A stretch of 64,000 nucleotides of DNA. Source: Nitrosomonadales bacterium. GTDB taxonomy: Bacteria > Pseudomonadota > Gammaproteobacteria > Burkholderiales > Gallionellaceae. Numbering within the stretch: the first letter of the stretch is position 1; the number at the start of each line of letters is the position of its first letter. The translations under genes and the position numbers were made by a program. This document shows, piece by piece, positions 14,674 to 22,914 of this stretch. Under the pieces are notes generated by a model. The model saw only the letters and a program-made list of their open reading frames with translations, ran no database searches and had not been told where the DNA came from. The DNA lies in contig JACRAT010000029.1 in assembly GCA_016234685.1 (NCBI GenBank), forward strand, positions 62,001 to 126,000, written 5' to 3'.

Positions 14674-15034
14674 CGCCACCTCCAGACCGTTCGGGCTGAG
14701 CTTGTCGAAGCCTCTCTGGCTCATGCCCTTCTACAAGCTCAGGGCGAACAGGAGCGGAAGATTTGGCGAGGCGAGAAACCTCCGCCCAATCGCCGCGCAT
14801 CATGGCTTCCTTTTTCTTGCGGCTCCAACCTTTGATTTGTTGCTCGGATGCCAAGGCTTCTTCACGCGTTTTGAAGTCTTGCGTGAACACCAGTTCCAGC
14901 GGGCGGCGGGTGTAGGTATAGCAACTGGTTATCGCACCAGAGTGATGTTCGGCAATGCGCTTTTCAAGGTTGTCTGTATGGCCGGTGTAGTAGCTGCTGT
15001 CGGCACAGCGCAAGATGTAAGTCCAGAAGGCCAT
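14666..15034 (-). CDS. GIY-YIG nuclease-fold protein
   Basis: 122 residues. The first ~85 residues are a minimal GIY-YIG domain of the YhbQ/UPF0213 kind: WTYILRCADSSYYTGHTDNLEKR, with the GIY- and YIG-like tyrosines, and EEALASEQQIKGWSRKKKEA with the conserved Glu and Lys. The last ~28 residues (APVRPELVEG ... LRQAQPERSG) are translated type A repeat, so the original stop was probably lost to the insertion. Located between hsdM and hsdS in the same orientation. Role in the RM system unknown; it may be a passenger. Confidence 0.85.
   Translation of the reverse strand: MAFWTYILRCADSSYYTGHTDNLEKRIAEHHSGAITSCYTYTRRPLELVFTQDFKTREEALASEQQIKGWSRKKKEAMMRGDWAEVSRLAKSSAPVRPELVEGHEPERLRQAQPERSGGGDE
14684..14755. 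repeat. Inverted pair of type A repeat at the GIY-YIG/hsdS junction
   Basis: Arm 1: CCGTTCGGGCTGAGCTTGTC (14687-14706). Arm 2: CCCTTCTACAAGCTCAGGGC then GAACAGG (14725-14751). The pair forms the 3' end of the GIY-YIG gene and ends just before the hsdS ribosome site. Confidence 0.8.
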
Positions 15035-15054
15035 TATTTTTGCTGCCCCTCAAT

Positions 15055-15084
15055 GCCCTTCGACAAGCTCAGGGCGAACGGAGT
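15055..15084. repeat. Single arm of type A repeat between hsdM and GIY-YIG
   Basis: GCCCTTCGACAAGCTCAGGG then CGAACGGAG, in the short spacer just 5' of the GIY-YIG gene. It is the same arm as at 14725-14751. Confidence 0.8.
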
Positions 15085-15101
15085 TAAGAAGAGCTTGGGT
15101 T

Positions 15102-16679
15102 TCATAGCAACGCCCTGATATTCCCCAACACTTCCGCACTCTCCGCGTCCAGCGCGGCAATCTCGTGCATGATGTCCTGCGGGCTTCGATGTACCACGGC
15201 TTCGCCACCGTCGGGATTTTTCACCGAGAGGTCGAAGGTTGCGGGATCAATGCTCGCTGCTTCTACACTCCAGCTCTTGGGCGAATCGGCGAAGGTCTTT
15301 TGCAGCGCGATGAATTCGGCGAGGTCGGTATCGTTGAGCGGGTTGGTCTTGCCCATGTTGCGGCCGGGGTCGAGCTGGTAGTACCAAACCTTGCGCGTCG
15401 GCGCGCCCTTCTCGAAGAACAACACCACGGTTTTCACGCCCGCGCCCTGAAAGGTGCCGCCGGGGCAATCGAGCACGGTGTGCAGGTTGCAGCTTTCCAG
15501 CAGGTGTTTGCGCAGGCTCACCGAGGCGTTGTCGGTGTTGCTGAGGAAGGTGTTCTTGATAACGATTGCGCCGCGTCCGCCCGCTTTCAAAAACTTGATG
15601 AAGTGCTGCAAAAACAGGAAGGCGGTTTCGCCGGTCTTGATGGGGAAGTTTTGCTGCACTTCCTTGCGTTCTTTGCCGCCGAAGGGCGGGTTGGCGAGGA
15701 CGATGTCGAAGCGGTCTTTGTCCTGCACGTCGTTCAGGTTCACGCCGAGGGTGTTGGTGTGGGCGATGTTGGGCGCTTCGATGCCGTGCAGGATCATGTT
15801 CATGATCGCGATGACGTAGGCGAGGCTTTTCTTTTCGATGCCGTAGAAGGTGGATTCTTGCAGGGTTTTGAGGTCGCGCGTGGTGAGTCCGGCCTGTGCG
15901 CCGTTCAACCCTTCGACAGGCTCATAACCAGCGACTTGGCTGGCGTCTTTTGACAGCCTAGTCGAATGGCTAGTAGTTTCATCAGGGCGAACGGAATTAC
16001 TTGAGCTGAAAGAACGACCGGAGCGCAGGTAATCGAACGCTTCGCACAAAAAGCCCGCGCTTCCGCAGGCACCGTCATAGATGGTTTCGCCGATTTTTGG
16101 GTTGACCACTTGCACCATGGCGCGAATGAGCGGGCGCGGGGTGTAGTACTCGCCGCCGTTGCGCCCGGCGTTGCCCATGTTTTTGATTTTGGCTTCGTAC
16201 AGGTGCGAGAGTTCGTGCTTTTCCACTTGTGAGCCGAAGCGCAGTTCGTCGATGTGGTCGATGATGTCGCGCAGGTTGTAGCCGCTCTGGATGCGGTTTT
16301 TGATCTCGCCGAAGATTTCGCCGATCTTGTATTCCAGCGTTTTGGAATTGGCGGCTTTTTCTTTGAAGCGGTGCAGGTAGGGGAACAGCGTCTGGTTGAC
16401 GAAGTCGCGCAGGTCATCGCCTGTCATCGCGGCGTTGTGGTCGATCTTACCGTCTTTGCCTTTGGGCGCAGCCCAGGTTTCCCAGCGATAGGGTGCGTCG
16501 AGCAGCCAGGCGTATTTTTTGCCCTCCAGCTCGGCTTCCATCGCCTTGCTGTGTTCCAGCGCGTCGAGATATTTGAGGAACAAGAGCCAAGAGCTTTGTT
16601 CGGTATAGTCGAGTTCGCTGGCGCAGCCCGCTTCTTTGCGCAAGACGTCGTCGATATTCTTAAAGGCTTGTTCAAACAT
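15102..16679 (-). CDS. hsdM: Type I restriction-modification methyltransferase subunit M
   Basis: 525 residues. HsdM N-terminal helical domain (MFEQAFKNIDDVLRKEAG), then N6-adenine methyltransferase with SAM motif DGACGSAGF (202-210; DPACGTGGF in most relatives) and catalytic NPPF (330-333). Methylates adenines in the target set by HsdS. Residues ~228-257 (SNSVRPDETT ... VAGYEPVEG) are translated repeat, inserted between the SAM and catalytic motifs. First gene of the island; the other RM genes follow downstream on the minus strand. Confidence 0.95.
   Translation of the reverse strand: MFEQAFKNIDDVLRKEAGCASELDYTEQSSWLLFLKYLDALEHSKAMEAELEGKKYAWLLDAPYRWETWAAPKGKDGKIDHNAAMTGDDLRDFVNQTLFPYLHRFKEKAANSKTLEYKIGEIFGEIKNRIQSGYNLRDIIDHIDELRFGSQVEKHELSHLYEAKIKNMGNAGRNGGEYYTPRPLIRAMVQVVNPKIGETIYDGACGSAGFLCEAFDYLRSGRSFSSSNSVRPDETTSHSTRLSKDASQVAGYEPVEGLNGAQAGLTTRDLKTLQESTFYGIEKKSLAYVIAIMNMILHGIEAPNIAHTNTLGVNLNDVQDKDRFDIVLANPPFGGKERKEVQQNFPIKTGETAFLFLQHFIKFLKAGGRGAIVIKNTFLSNTDNASVSLRKHLLESCNLHTVLDCPGGTFQGAGVKTVVLFFEKGAPTRKVWYYQLDPGRNMGKTNPLNDTDLAEFIALQKTFADSPKSWSVEAASIDPATFDLSVKNPDGGEAVVHRSPQDIMHEIAALDAESAEVLGNIRALL
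15909..15999. repeat. Split type A repeat inside hsdM
   Basis: Arm CCCTTCGACAGGCTCA (15909-15924) and arm CAGGGCGAACGGAATTA (15983-15999) would join into an intact element, but 58 bp lie between them (15925-15982), carrying CAGCCTAGTCGAATGGCTAG. All of it is read in frame. Compare 16783-16866. Confidence 0.7.
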
Positions 16680-16782
16680 TGCGGCTTATCCCACGAATCA
16701 ATCTGGCGGATGCTAACGGTTACACCACGCTCGCGTAAAGCAAAACGGGGAGGTGTTGGCCTCCCCATCCGCAGGTGTTCAT

Positions 16783-16866
16783 CCTTCGACAGGCTGTGCG
16801 TGTGCTGTTGGGTCGAATGCCCCTTACAGCCACGGCCTACCCCTTGCGGGTGCAGGACGAACGGTG
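16783..16866. repeat. Split type A repeat between purD and hsdM
   Basis: Arm CCTTCGACAGGCT (16783-16795) and arm CAGGACGAACGGTG (16853-16866) are separated by 57 bp (16796-16852) containing GGGTCGAATGCCCC. The split point is the same as in the hsdM copy, but the inserted sequences share little beyond GTCGAATG. Confidence 0.65.
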
Positions 16867-16868
16867 TT

Positions 16869-18191
16869 TTATTTTCTGCCTATCGCCCGATAGCCAATGT
16901 CGCGCCGCATCTGGCTGCCGTCGAAGTGGATGCCGTCGGCGATTTCGTAGGCGTGGTTTTGGGCGTGTTTGACCATGTCGCCGAGTGCTACGACGCACAG
17001 CACGCGGCCGCCGCTGGTGACGACTTGGCCGTTTTGCACGGTGGTTCCGGCGTGGAAGACGTGGGCATCGGTCAGGCCTTTGGGCAGGCCGGTGATGACA
17101 TCGCCTTTACGCGGCGTGTCGGGGTAGTTGGCGGCGGCCATCACTACGCCCAGCGCGGTGCGTCTGTCCCACTCGGCTTCGACTTGATCCAGCGTGCCGG
17201 CGATGGCGTGTTCCATCAGCACGGAGAGGTCGCTCTTCAGGCGCAGCATGATCGGCTGGGTCTCCGGGTCGCCCATGCGGCAGTTGAATTCCAGCACCTT
17301 GATGCTGCCGTCCGGCGAGACCATCAGCCCGGCGTAGAGGAAGCCGGTGTAGGTGACACCTTCGGCTTCCATGCCGCGCACCACCGGCATGATGACTTCG
17401 CGCATGGCGCGGGCGTGGACGTCGGGGGTGACCACCGGCGCGGGCGAATATGCGCCCATGCCGCCGGTGTTGGGGCCCTGGTCGGCATCCAGCAGGCGCT
17501 TGTGATCCTGGCTGGTGGCCAGCGGCAGGACGTGCTTGCCGTCCACCATGACGATGAAGCTGGCTTCTTCGCCGGGCAGGAACTCTTCGATCACCACGCG
17601 CGCGCCGGCCCTTCGACTAGGCTCAGGACAGGCATCGCCCAGCTTGTTGTCGGACGGATGCCCGGCCACAAGATTCTCGGAGAGCATCATGGCTATGGCC
17701 TCGAAAGCCTCATCCTTGCTCATGGCCACCACCACGCCCTTGCCGGCGGCGAGGCCGTCGGCCTTGATGACGATGGGCGCGCCGTGCTTTTCGACATAGG
17801 CTTTAGCCGGAGCGATCTCGCTGAAAGTCTCGAAGAAAGCGGTGGGGATGTGGTGGCGCGTCATGAAGCGCTTGGCGAAATCCTTGGAGGATTCGAGCTG
17901 CGCCGCCGCCTTGGTGGGGCCGAAGATGCCCAAGCCTGCTGCGCGGAACGCATCCACCACACCCGCCGCCAGCGGCGCTTCCGGGCCGACCACGGTGAAA
18001 TGGATGGCTTCGCGCTGGGCGAAGGCAACCAGCTCGGGGATGCCGGTGATGGGCAGATTCTCCACGCCATCTTCCAGCGCCGTACCCGCGTTACCCGGCG
18101 CGACGAACACCTTCTGCACCCGCTCGCCCTGCGCCAAACGCCAAGCCAACGCGTGCTCACGACCGCCGGAACCGATGACTAGAATCTTCAT
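16869..18191 (-). CDS. purD: Phosphoribosylamine-glycine ligase (GAR synthetase)
   Basis: 440 residues from ATG 18191 ([17 protein letters not shown]). An ATP-grasp enzyme of de novo purine synthesis, joining glycine to phosphoribosylamine. Visible landmarks: [10 protein letters not shown] (144-153), [31 protein letters not shown] and [12 protein letters not shown]. It is about a dozen residues longer than usual; the excess sits at ~172-194, where [14 protein letters not shown] comes from a translated repeat (17609-17632). It lies in the ATP-grasp region before the EEF strand. Downstream of purH on the same strand. Confidence 0.95.
   Translation of the reverse strand: MKILVIGSGGREHALAWRLAQGERVQKVFVAPGNAGTALEDGVENLPITGIPELVAFAQREAIHFTVVGPEAPLAAGVVDAFRAAGLGIFGPTKAAAQLESSKDFAKRFMTRHHIPTAFFETFSEIAPAKAYVEKHGAPIVIKADGLAAGKGVVVAMSKDEAFEAIAMMLSENLVAGHPSDNKLGDACPEPSRRAGARVVIEEFLPGEEASFIVMVDGKHVLPLATSQDHKRLLDADQGPNTGGMGAYSPAPVVTPDVHARAMREVIMPVVRGMEAEGVTYTGFLYAGLMVSPDGSIKVLEFNCRMGDPETQPIMLRLKSDLSVLMEHAIAGTLDQVEAEWDRRTALGVVMAAANYPDTPRKGDVITGLPKGLTDAHVFHAGTTVQNGQVVTSGGRVLCVVALGDMVKHAQNHAYEIADGIHFDGSQMRRDIGYRAIGRK
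17609..17632. repeat. Type A repeat remnant inside purD
   Basis: CCCTTCGACTAGGCTCAGGA then CAGG, a variant of the type A arm with an extra TA, read in frame as PEPSRR. Confidence 0.65.
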
Positions 18192-18214
18192 ATTGATGCT
18201 CTCTATCAAAAAGA

Positions 18215-18300
18215 GAGAAGGGGGAAGAGAGAAGGGGGAAGGGTGAGGCCGGAGCGCGGCGCTTTATACCCTTCCCCCTTCTCCCTTTACCCTTCCCCGT
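18215..18300. repeat. Polypurine/polypyrimidine inverted repeat between purD and purH
   Basis: The + strand has repeated GAAGGGGGAAG/GAGAGAAGGGGGAAGGG, then about 30 bp later CCCTTCCCCCTTCTCCCTTT and ACCCTTCCCC. The two sides can pair into a long hairpin. It fills the whole purH-purD spacer. It may act as a processing or attenuation structure, or be a repeat family member. Confidence 0.6.
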
Positions 18301-18302
18301 TG

Positions 18303-19865
18303 TTAGTGGCGGAAATGACGGAAACCGGTGAACACCATCGCCAAGCCATGCTCGTCGGCGGCGGCGATCACTTCTTCGTCGCGCATCGAGCCGCCCGGCT
18401 GGATCACGGCCTTGGCACCGGCTTGTGCCAGCACGTCGATACCGTCGCGGAACGGGAAGAAGGCATCGGACGACACTACGGAATCCACCAAGCTCAAGCC
18501 TGCGTTCTGCGCCTTGATGCTGGCGATGCGGGTGGAGTCAACGCGGCTCATCTGGCCGGCGCCTACGCCCAGCGTCTGGCCGCCCTTGCAGAACACGATG
18601 GCGTTGGACTTGACGTACTTGGCCACGCGCCAAGCGAACAGCAGGTCGGTGAGTTGTTGTTGTGTCGGTTGCACTTTGCTCACGACTTTGAGTTGCGCCA
18701 GTTGCACGTTGAGCGCATCCGGGGTCTGCACCAGCAGGCCGCCGCCGACGCGCTTCACGTCGTATTGGTTGTAGACGTTGGACAGCGGCAGGGTCAGCAC
18801 GCGCACGTTCTGCTTGGCGGCGGTGACTTTCAGCGCGGCTTCCGAGGCGGACGGCGCGATGATGAGTTCGACGAACTGGTTGGCAGTGATCTGTGCAGCG
18901 GAGGCTTCGTCCAGCTCGCGGTTGAAGGCGATGATGCCGCCGAACGCGGAAGTGGTATCGGTGGCGTAGGCCAGCTTGTAAGCATTCAGCGGGGTGTCGG
19001 CAATTGCCACGCCGCAGGGGTTGGCGTGCTTGACGATCACGCAGGCGGGCTGGTCGAAGGTCTTGACCAATTCCCAGGCCGCGTCGGCGTCGCCGATGTT
19101 GTTGTAGCTCAACTCCTTGCCCTGCAACTGGGTGTAGCCGGAGATACCGCCGACTACCGGGTTGAGGTCGCGGTAGAAGGCGGCGCTCTGGTGCGGGTTC
19201 TCGCCGTAGCGCATGTCCTGCACCTTGGCGAAGTTGAAGTTGATCTGCGCGGGAAACTCGGTCTTGCTGCCGTCGCTGTTGATCGCGGTCAGGTAGTTGC
19301 TGATCATGCTGTCGTAGGCGGCGGTATGTGAGAACGCCTTCTTCATCAGATCGAAGCGGGTCGCGTCGGAGACCGCGCCGCCGTTGGTCTGCATCTCGGC
19401 CAGCACGTCGGCGTAGTCCGCTGGGTCGGTGACGATGGCGACGTGGGCGTGGTTCTTGGCGGCTGCGCGCACCATGGTAGGGCCGCCGATGTCGATGTTC
19501 TCGATGGCGTCTTCCAGTGTGCAACCCGGCTTGGCGACGGTGGCCGCGAACGGGTACAGGTTGACCACCACTAGGTCGATGGTCGGGATGCCGTGCTGCG
19601 CCAGCGTGGCGACATGCTCGGGCAGATCGCGGCGCGCCAGAATGCCCGCGTGTACTTTCGGTTGCAGCGTCTTCACGCGACCGTCCAGCATCTCGGGGAA
19701 GCCGGTGTAGTCGGCGACTTCGGTACAGGGTACGCCATTGTCGGACAGCAGCTTGGCGGTGCCGCCGGTAGAGAGCAGCTTGACGCCGAGCTGGCTCAGG
19801 CTGCGGGCGAATTCGAGTACGCCGGATTTGTCGGAAACGCTGATGAGGGCTTGTTTGATGGCCAT
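18303..19865 (-). CDS. purH: Bifunctional AICAR transformylase / IMP cyclohydrolase
   Basis: 520 residues, the usual length. The N-terminal cyclohydrolase domain shows [15 protein letters not shown] and [10 protein letters not shown]; the C-terminal formyltransferase domain has [24 protein letters not shown] and [12 protein letters not shown]. It catalyses the last two steps to IMP. It follows fis on the minus strand with a 16-bp gap and precedes purD, so dusB-fis-purH-purD may be one transcript. Confidence 0.97.
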   Translation of the reverse strand: MAIKQALISVSDKSGVLEFARSLSQLGVKLLSTGGTAKLLSDNGVPCTEVADYTGFPEMLDGRVKTLQPKVHAGILARRDLPEHVATLAQHGIPTIDLVVVNLYPFAATVAKPGCTLEDAIENIDIGGPTMVRAAAKNHAHVAIVTDPADYADVLAEMQTNGGAVSDATRFDLMKKAFSHTAAYDSMISNYLTAINSDGSKTEFPAQINFNFAKVQDMRYGENPHQSAAFYRDLNPVVGGISGYTQLQGKELSYNNIGDADAAWELVKTFDQPACVIVKHANPCGVAIADTPLNAYKLAYATDTTSAFGGIIAFNRELDEASAAQITANQFVELIIAPSASEAALKVTAAKQNVRVLTLPLSNVYNQYDVKRVGGGLLVQTPDALNVQLAQLKVVSKVQPTQQQLTDLLFAWRVAKYVKSNAIVFCKGGQTLGVGAGQMSRVDSTRIASIKAQNAGLSLVDSVVSSDAFFPFRDGIDVLAQAGAKAVIQPGGSMRDEEVIAAADEHGLAMVFTGFRHFRH

Positions 19866-19881
19866 TTTGGTCTTTCGTGGG

Positions 19882-20127
19882 TTACTTGATCTTGAGATCC
19901 TGCATCTTCTTGCGCAGGGTGTTGCGGTTGATGCCGAGCATCTCGGCCGCGCGGGTCTGGTTGCCGCCCGCGTGATGCAGCACGGTCTCTATCATGGGTT
20001 TCTCGACACAGTGCAGCACCATGTCGTAGATGGCGGTCGGCTCGGCTTCGCCTTCAAGGTCGGCGAAGTAGTCGTTGACGGCCTGACGCACATAGCGTGC
20101 GATCTCATTCTCGCCAGTGTTGCTCAT
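19882..20127 (-). CDS. fis: Fis family nucleoid-associated DNA-binding protein
   Basis: 81 residues. The C-terminal helix-turn-helix [24 protein letters not shown] is the typical Fis/NtrC-tail motif, with an N-terminal helical dimerisation part ([12 protein letters not shown]). It bends DNA and modulates transcription and site-specific recombination. Its start overlaps the dusB stop (ATGA), preserving the dusB-fis pair known from many proteobacteria. Confidence 0.95.
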   Translation of the reverse strand: MSNTGENEIARYVRQAVNDYFADLEGEAEPTAIYDMVLHCVEKPMIETVLHHAGGNQTRAAEMLGINRNTLRKKMQDLKIK

Positions 20128-21131
20128 GCCGCCAACTCCTCTCCATAGTGCAGGCGCTCGCCGCGCGCCAGTTGTTCTTCAAAGAACCTACTCACGGCGA
20201 TCATCTGTTCGGCGCTGCTGGGTAACAGATTCATCTGGTGGCGGAACTGCGCCGAACCCGCCAGCCCGCGCGTGTACCAAGAGATGTGCTTGCGCGCGAT
20301 GCGCGTACCGGTGTGCTCGCCGTAGAAATCGTAAAGGTCGTGCAGGTGCTTGACCATCACGCGCTGGATCTCGTCCACCTGCGGCGGCGGCAGGCGCTCG
20401 CCGGTCTTCAGGAAGTGCTCGATCTCGCGGAACAGCCAAGGGCGACCTTGGGCGGCACGGCCTATCATCACTGCGTCCACGCCGGTGTAGTCCAGCACGA
20501 ACTTGGCTTTCTCCGGCGTGGTGATGTCGCCGTTGGCGATGATGGGGATACCGACGCGCGATTTCACTTCGGCGATGGTGTCGTATTCGGCCTGCCCGGT
20601 GTAGGCGCAGGCGCGGGTGCGGCCATGGATGGCCAGTGCTTGGATGCCCGAGGATTCAGCGATGCGGGCGATGTTCACCGCGTTGCGGTTGGACTTGTCC
20701 CAGCCAGTGCGTATCTTTAGCGTGACCGGCACCTTCACCGCGCCGACCACGGTCTCCAGTATGGTGGCGACCAGTGCTTCGTCTTGCAACAGTGCTGAAC
20801 CGGCCATCACGTTGCAGATCTTCTTGGCCGGGCAGCCCATGTTGATGTCGATGATCTGCGCGCCAGCATCCACGTTGTACTTAGCGGCTTGCGCCAGCAT
20901 TCTGGGGTCGGCACCGACGATCTGTACCGAGATGGGATCGGCTTCGCCTTCGTGGTCGGCGCGGCGCTTGGTCTTCTCCGAGCCGTACAGCAGCGAATTC
21001 GACGCCACCATCTCGGACACCGCCATGCCCGCGCCCATGTTTTTGCACAGGATGCGGAAAGGGCGATCCGTCACGCCCGCCATGGGGGCGACGATCAGGT
21101 TGTTCTTGAGTTGGTAAGGGCCGATGCGCAT
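20124..21131 (-). CDS. dusB: tRNA-dihydrouridine synthase B
   Basis: 335 residues from ATG 21131 (MRIGPYQLKNNLIVAPMAGV); the open frame extends 70 codons further up without homology. An FMN enzyme that reduces uridines in the tRNA D-loop. Landmarks: APMAGVTDRPFR, INMGCPAKKI with the catalytic Cys, LKIRTGWD, AIHGRTR, PIIANGDI and MIGRAAQGRPW. First gene of the dusB-fis-pur group; the divergent metal-efflux cluster starts about 120 bp away. Confidence 0.96.
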   Translation of the reverse strand: MRIGPYQLKNNLIVAPMAGVTDRPFRILCKNMGAGMAVSEMVASNSLLYGSEKTKRRADHEGEADPISVQIVGADPRMLAQAAKYNVDAGAQIIDINMGCPAKKICNVMAGSALLQDEALVATILETVVGAVKVPVTLKIRTGWDKSNRNAVNIARIAESSGIQALAIHGRTRACAYTGQAEYDTIAEVKSRVGIPIIANGDITTPEKAKFVLDYTGVDAVMIGRAAQGRPWLFREIEHFLKTGERLPPPQVDEIQRVMVKHLHDLYDFYGEHTGTRIARKHISWYTRGLAGSAQFRHQMNLLPSSAEQMIAVSRFFEEQLARGERLHYGEELAA

Positions 21132-21255
21132 CGGGAGGGATTCCGAAAAGGGGTTGATTATAATCGAAACTCCCGACCCGACCCAAACGAAGCGTGACAC
21201 AGAACAGCATCGCTGCTGCTTTGTCGCCTGCCCAAGGGATTTGTGCGTGGAAAAT

Positions 21256-21585
21256 ATGACTGAAATATGTTCCAATCGGGCCATGCCGCGCTGTCCATCC
21301 CCTCTGTTTCGCCGTTGTCTGGCCTTTGTGTTGCTGCTCACCCTCTGGGTCGGCGGCGTATTGGCGTTGCAGGCGTCGCTCGACGCGACGGCGACCGAGC
21401 CTCTGGTGACGCACGGCTTGACGGCGTCCGATCTCGACGCGGAATCCGAGCGAGACGCAGCGCTTCCCGCCGTCTTCCTCCCGGTTTTCTTGGCGGCAGG
21501 GCCGCAGGAAATGCTGGAGCAGGCAGAGCCTTCTTTTGCGGATCACACCGCGCCTCCCGATACGCCGCCCCCCGAACTGGGCTGA
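21256..21585 (+). CDS. Small secreted protein before CzcCBA (CzcI-like position)
   Basis: 109 residues from ATG 21256, or 100 from 21283 (MPRCPSPLFRRC). An Arg-flanked hydrophobic segment (CLAFVLLLTLWVGGVLALQ) acts as signal peptide or anchor. The remainder is acidic and Pro-rich (DLDAESERDAA, PPDTPPPELG). I do not recognise a family by sequence. Position directly before an OMF gene of a czc-type operon, and similar size, recall CzcI of Cupriavidus, but this is positional inference. Confidence 0.5.
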   Translation: MTEICSNRAMPRCPSPLFRRCLAFVLLLTLWVGGVLALQASLDATATEPLVTHGLTASDLDAESERDAALPAVFLPVFLAAGPQEMLEQAEPSFADHTAPPDTPPPELG

Positions 21586-21623
21586 CCTTTCGGTCGCGGT
21601 CGGGCCGTTATCCGCAAGCAGTA

Positions 21624-21650
21624 CCGCATCGTTCGATGCGGATGTTTTCT
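21624..21650 (+). terminator. Hairpin with T-rich tail before czcC
   Basis: CCGCATC (21624-21630), loop GTTC, GATGCGG (21635-21641), then ATGTTTTCTTTT. The perfect stem and T-rich tail fit an intrinsic terminator or attenuator between the small leader gene and czcC, only about 20 bp before the czcC start. Confidence 0.6.
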
Positions 21651-21672
21651 TTTCGAATCTAAGAGTTGAGAT

Positions 21673-22914
21673 ATGAAGTCATTGAGCATCCTTTTGCTGT
21701 CCGCATTGGCTTGGTGTGCGCCGCAGTCGGGCTTCGCCGCTCCGCTGACGCTGCAACAAGCCCTGCTACTGGCCGAACAACACAGCCCCGTGCTGAAAAC
21801 GGCGCTAGGGCAACGGCATGGGGCCGAAGCTGCGCTGGAGACGGCCAGCGCTTTTCCCAATCCCGATGTCGAATTCGGCTCGGGGCGCTCCAATCTGTTG
21901 CCGCCGACCAATCAGACCGGGCGCAACAGCGCCATCGGCATCGCCCAATCCATCGAATTGCCGCCCATGCGCGCGGCTCGTCAACGTGCGGCGCAAGCAG
22001 GTGTGCTGGCTGGTTCCGCGCTCTACGACGATGCCCGCATCAACCTTTACGCGCAGGTGAAGACCGCCTTCCTCGACGTGCGGCGGCGGGATTCCGAGGC
22101 GCAACTGGCCGAACAAGGCCGCGCCCTGCTCAGCCAGATCCGCAATCGGGTGAAGCTGCGCGTGGAAGTGGGCGAGGCCTCGCGTTACGAGCTGGTCAAA
22201 TCCGAGGCGGAGACGCTGGCGGCGGAAAGTCTGGCGCAGAGTGCGGAGATACGGGTGCGCTTGGCGCGCGACAAATTGCGTGCTTTGCTGAGTGCGCCGC
22301 TGGGCGACGATTTCGAGATCGTCCCCGCACCGCCGATGTCGCCTGAACTGCCAGCCTTATCTGCGCTGCGCCAAGAGTTGACGGCGGGACAGCCCCTGCT
22401 CAGATTCGTCGATGCCGAAGTCGCACGCGCCGAGGCGCGGCTGGAGCAAGAGCGCGCGATGCGCATTCCGCAGCCGACACTGCGGCTGAATTCCGAGCGT
22501 CATCCCGATGTCGACCTGTGGCGGGTCAGTCTGGCCGTGCCCTTGCCCTTGTGGGATCGGCGTTCCGGCCAGATCGGCGAAGCGGCGGCGGCACTGGAGC
22601 GGGCGCGCGCCGAATCCGAGCGCGTCCGGCTCAGTCTGCTGGCCGAACTCGACCAAGCATATGGCCGTTATCAGATCGCGCAACGCCAGTTGCAGACCTT
22701 TGATTCAGGCCTGATGGCGGATGCGGAGACCGCGCTCAAAGTGGCCGAGGCCGCTTACCGCTATGGCGAGCGAGGCATCCTCGATTATCTCGACGCCCAG
22801 CGCGTGTTCCGCAGCACGCGCATGGATTACCTGAGTGCCCGTTATGAATTGCAGTTCGCGCTGATCGACATCGAACGTCTGCGCGCGACCTTGCTTGCAG
22901 GAGAAGTGAAATGA
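21673..22914 (+). CDS. czcC: Outer-membrane efflux protein (CzcC/TolC family)
   Basis: 413 residues with a clear signal peptide (MKSLSILLLSALAWCAPQSGFA). Two TolC-type repeats: N-terminal LTLQQALLLAEQHSPVLKTA and central long helices (RVEVGEASRYELVKSEAETLA), then AVPLPLWDRRSGQIGEA and AEAAYRYGERGILDYLDAQR, a strong CzcC/CusC signature. It forms the exit duct of an RND heavy-metal efflux pump. Stop overlaps the czcB start by 4 bases. Confidence 0.9.
   Translation: MKSLSILLLSALAWCAPQSGFAAPLTLQQALLLAEQHSPVLKTALGQRHGAEAALETASAFPNPDVEFGSGRSNLLPPTNQTGRNSAIGIAQSIELPPMRAARQRAAQAGVLAGSALYDDARINLYAQVKTAFLDVRRRDSEAQLAEQGRALLSQIRNRVKLRVEVGEASRYELVKSEAETLAAESLAQSAEIRVRLARDKLRALLSAPLGDDFEIVPAPPMSPELPALSALRQELTAGQPLLRFVDAEVARAEARLEQERAMRIPQPTLRLNSERHPDVDLWRVSLAVPLPLWDRRSGQIGEAAAALERARAESERVRLSLLAELDQAYGRYQIAQRQLQTFDSGLMADAETALKVAEAAYRYGERGILDYLDAQRVFRSTRMDYLSARYELQFALIDIERLRATLLAGEVK

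Noticed and set aside
16254-18182. A 642-codon + strand frame across hsdM and purD
   Set aside because: It spans two clearly coding minus-strand genes and their spacer and has no recognisable motif; it is the complementary-frame shadow.
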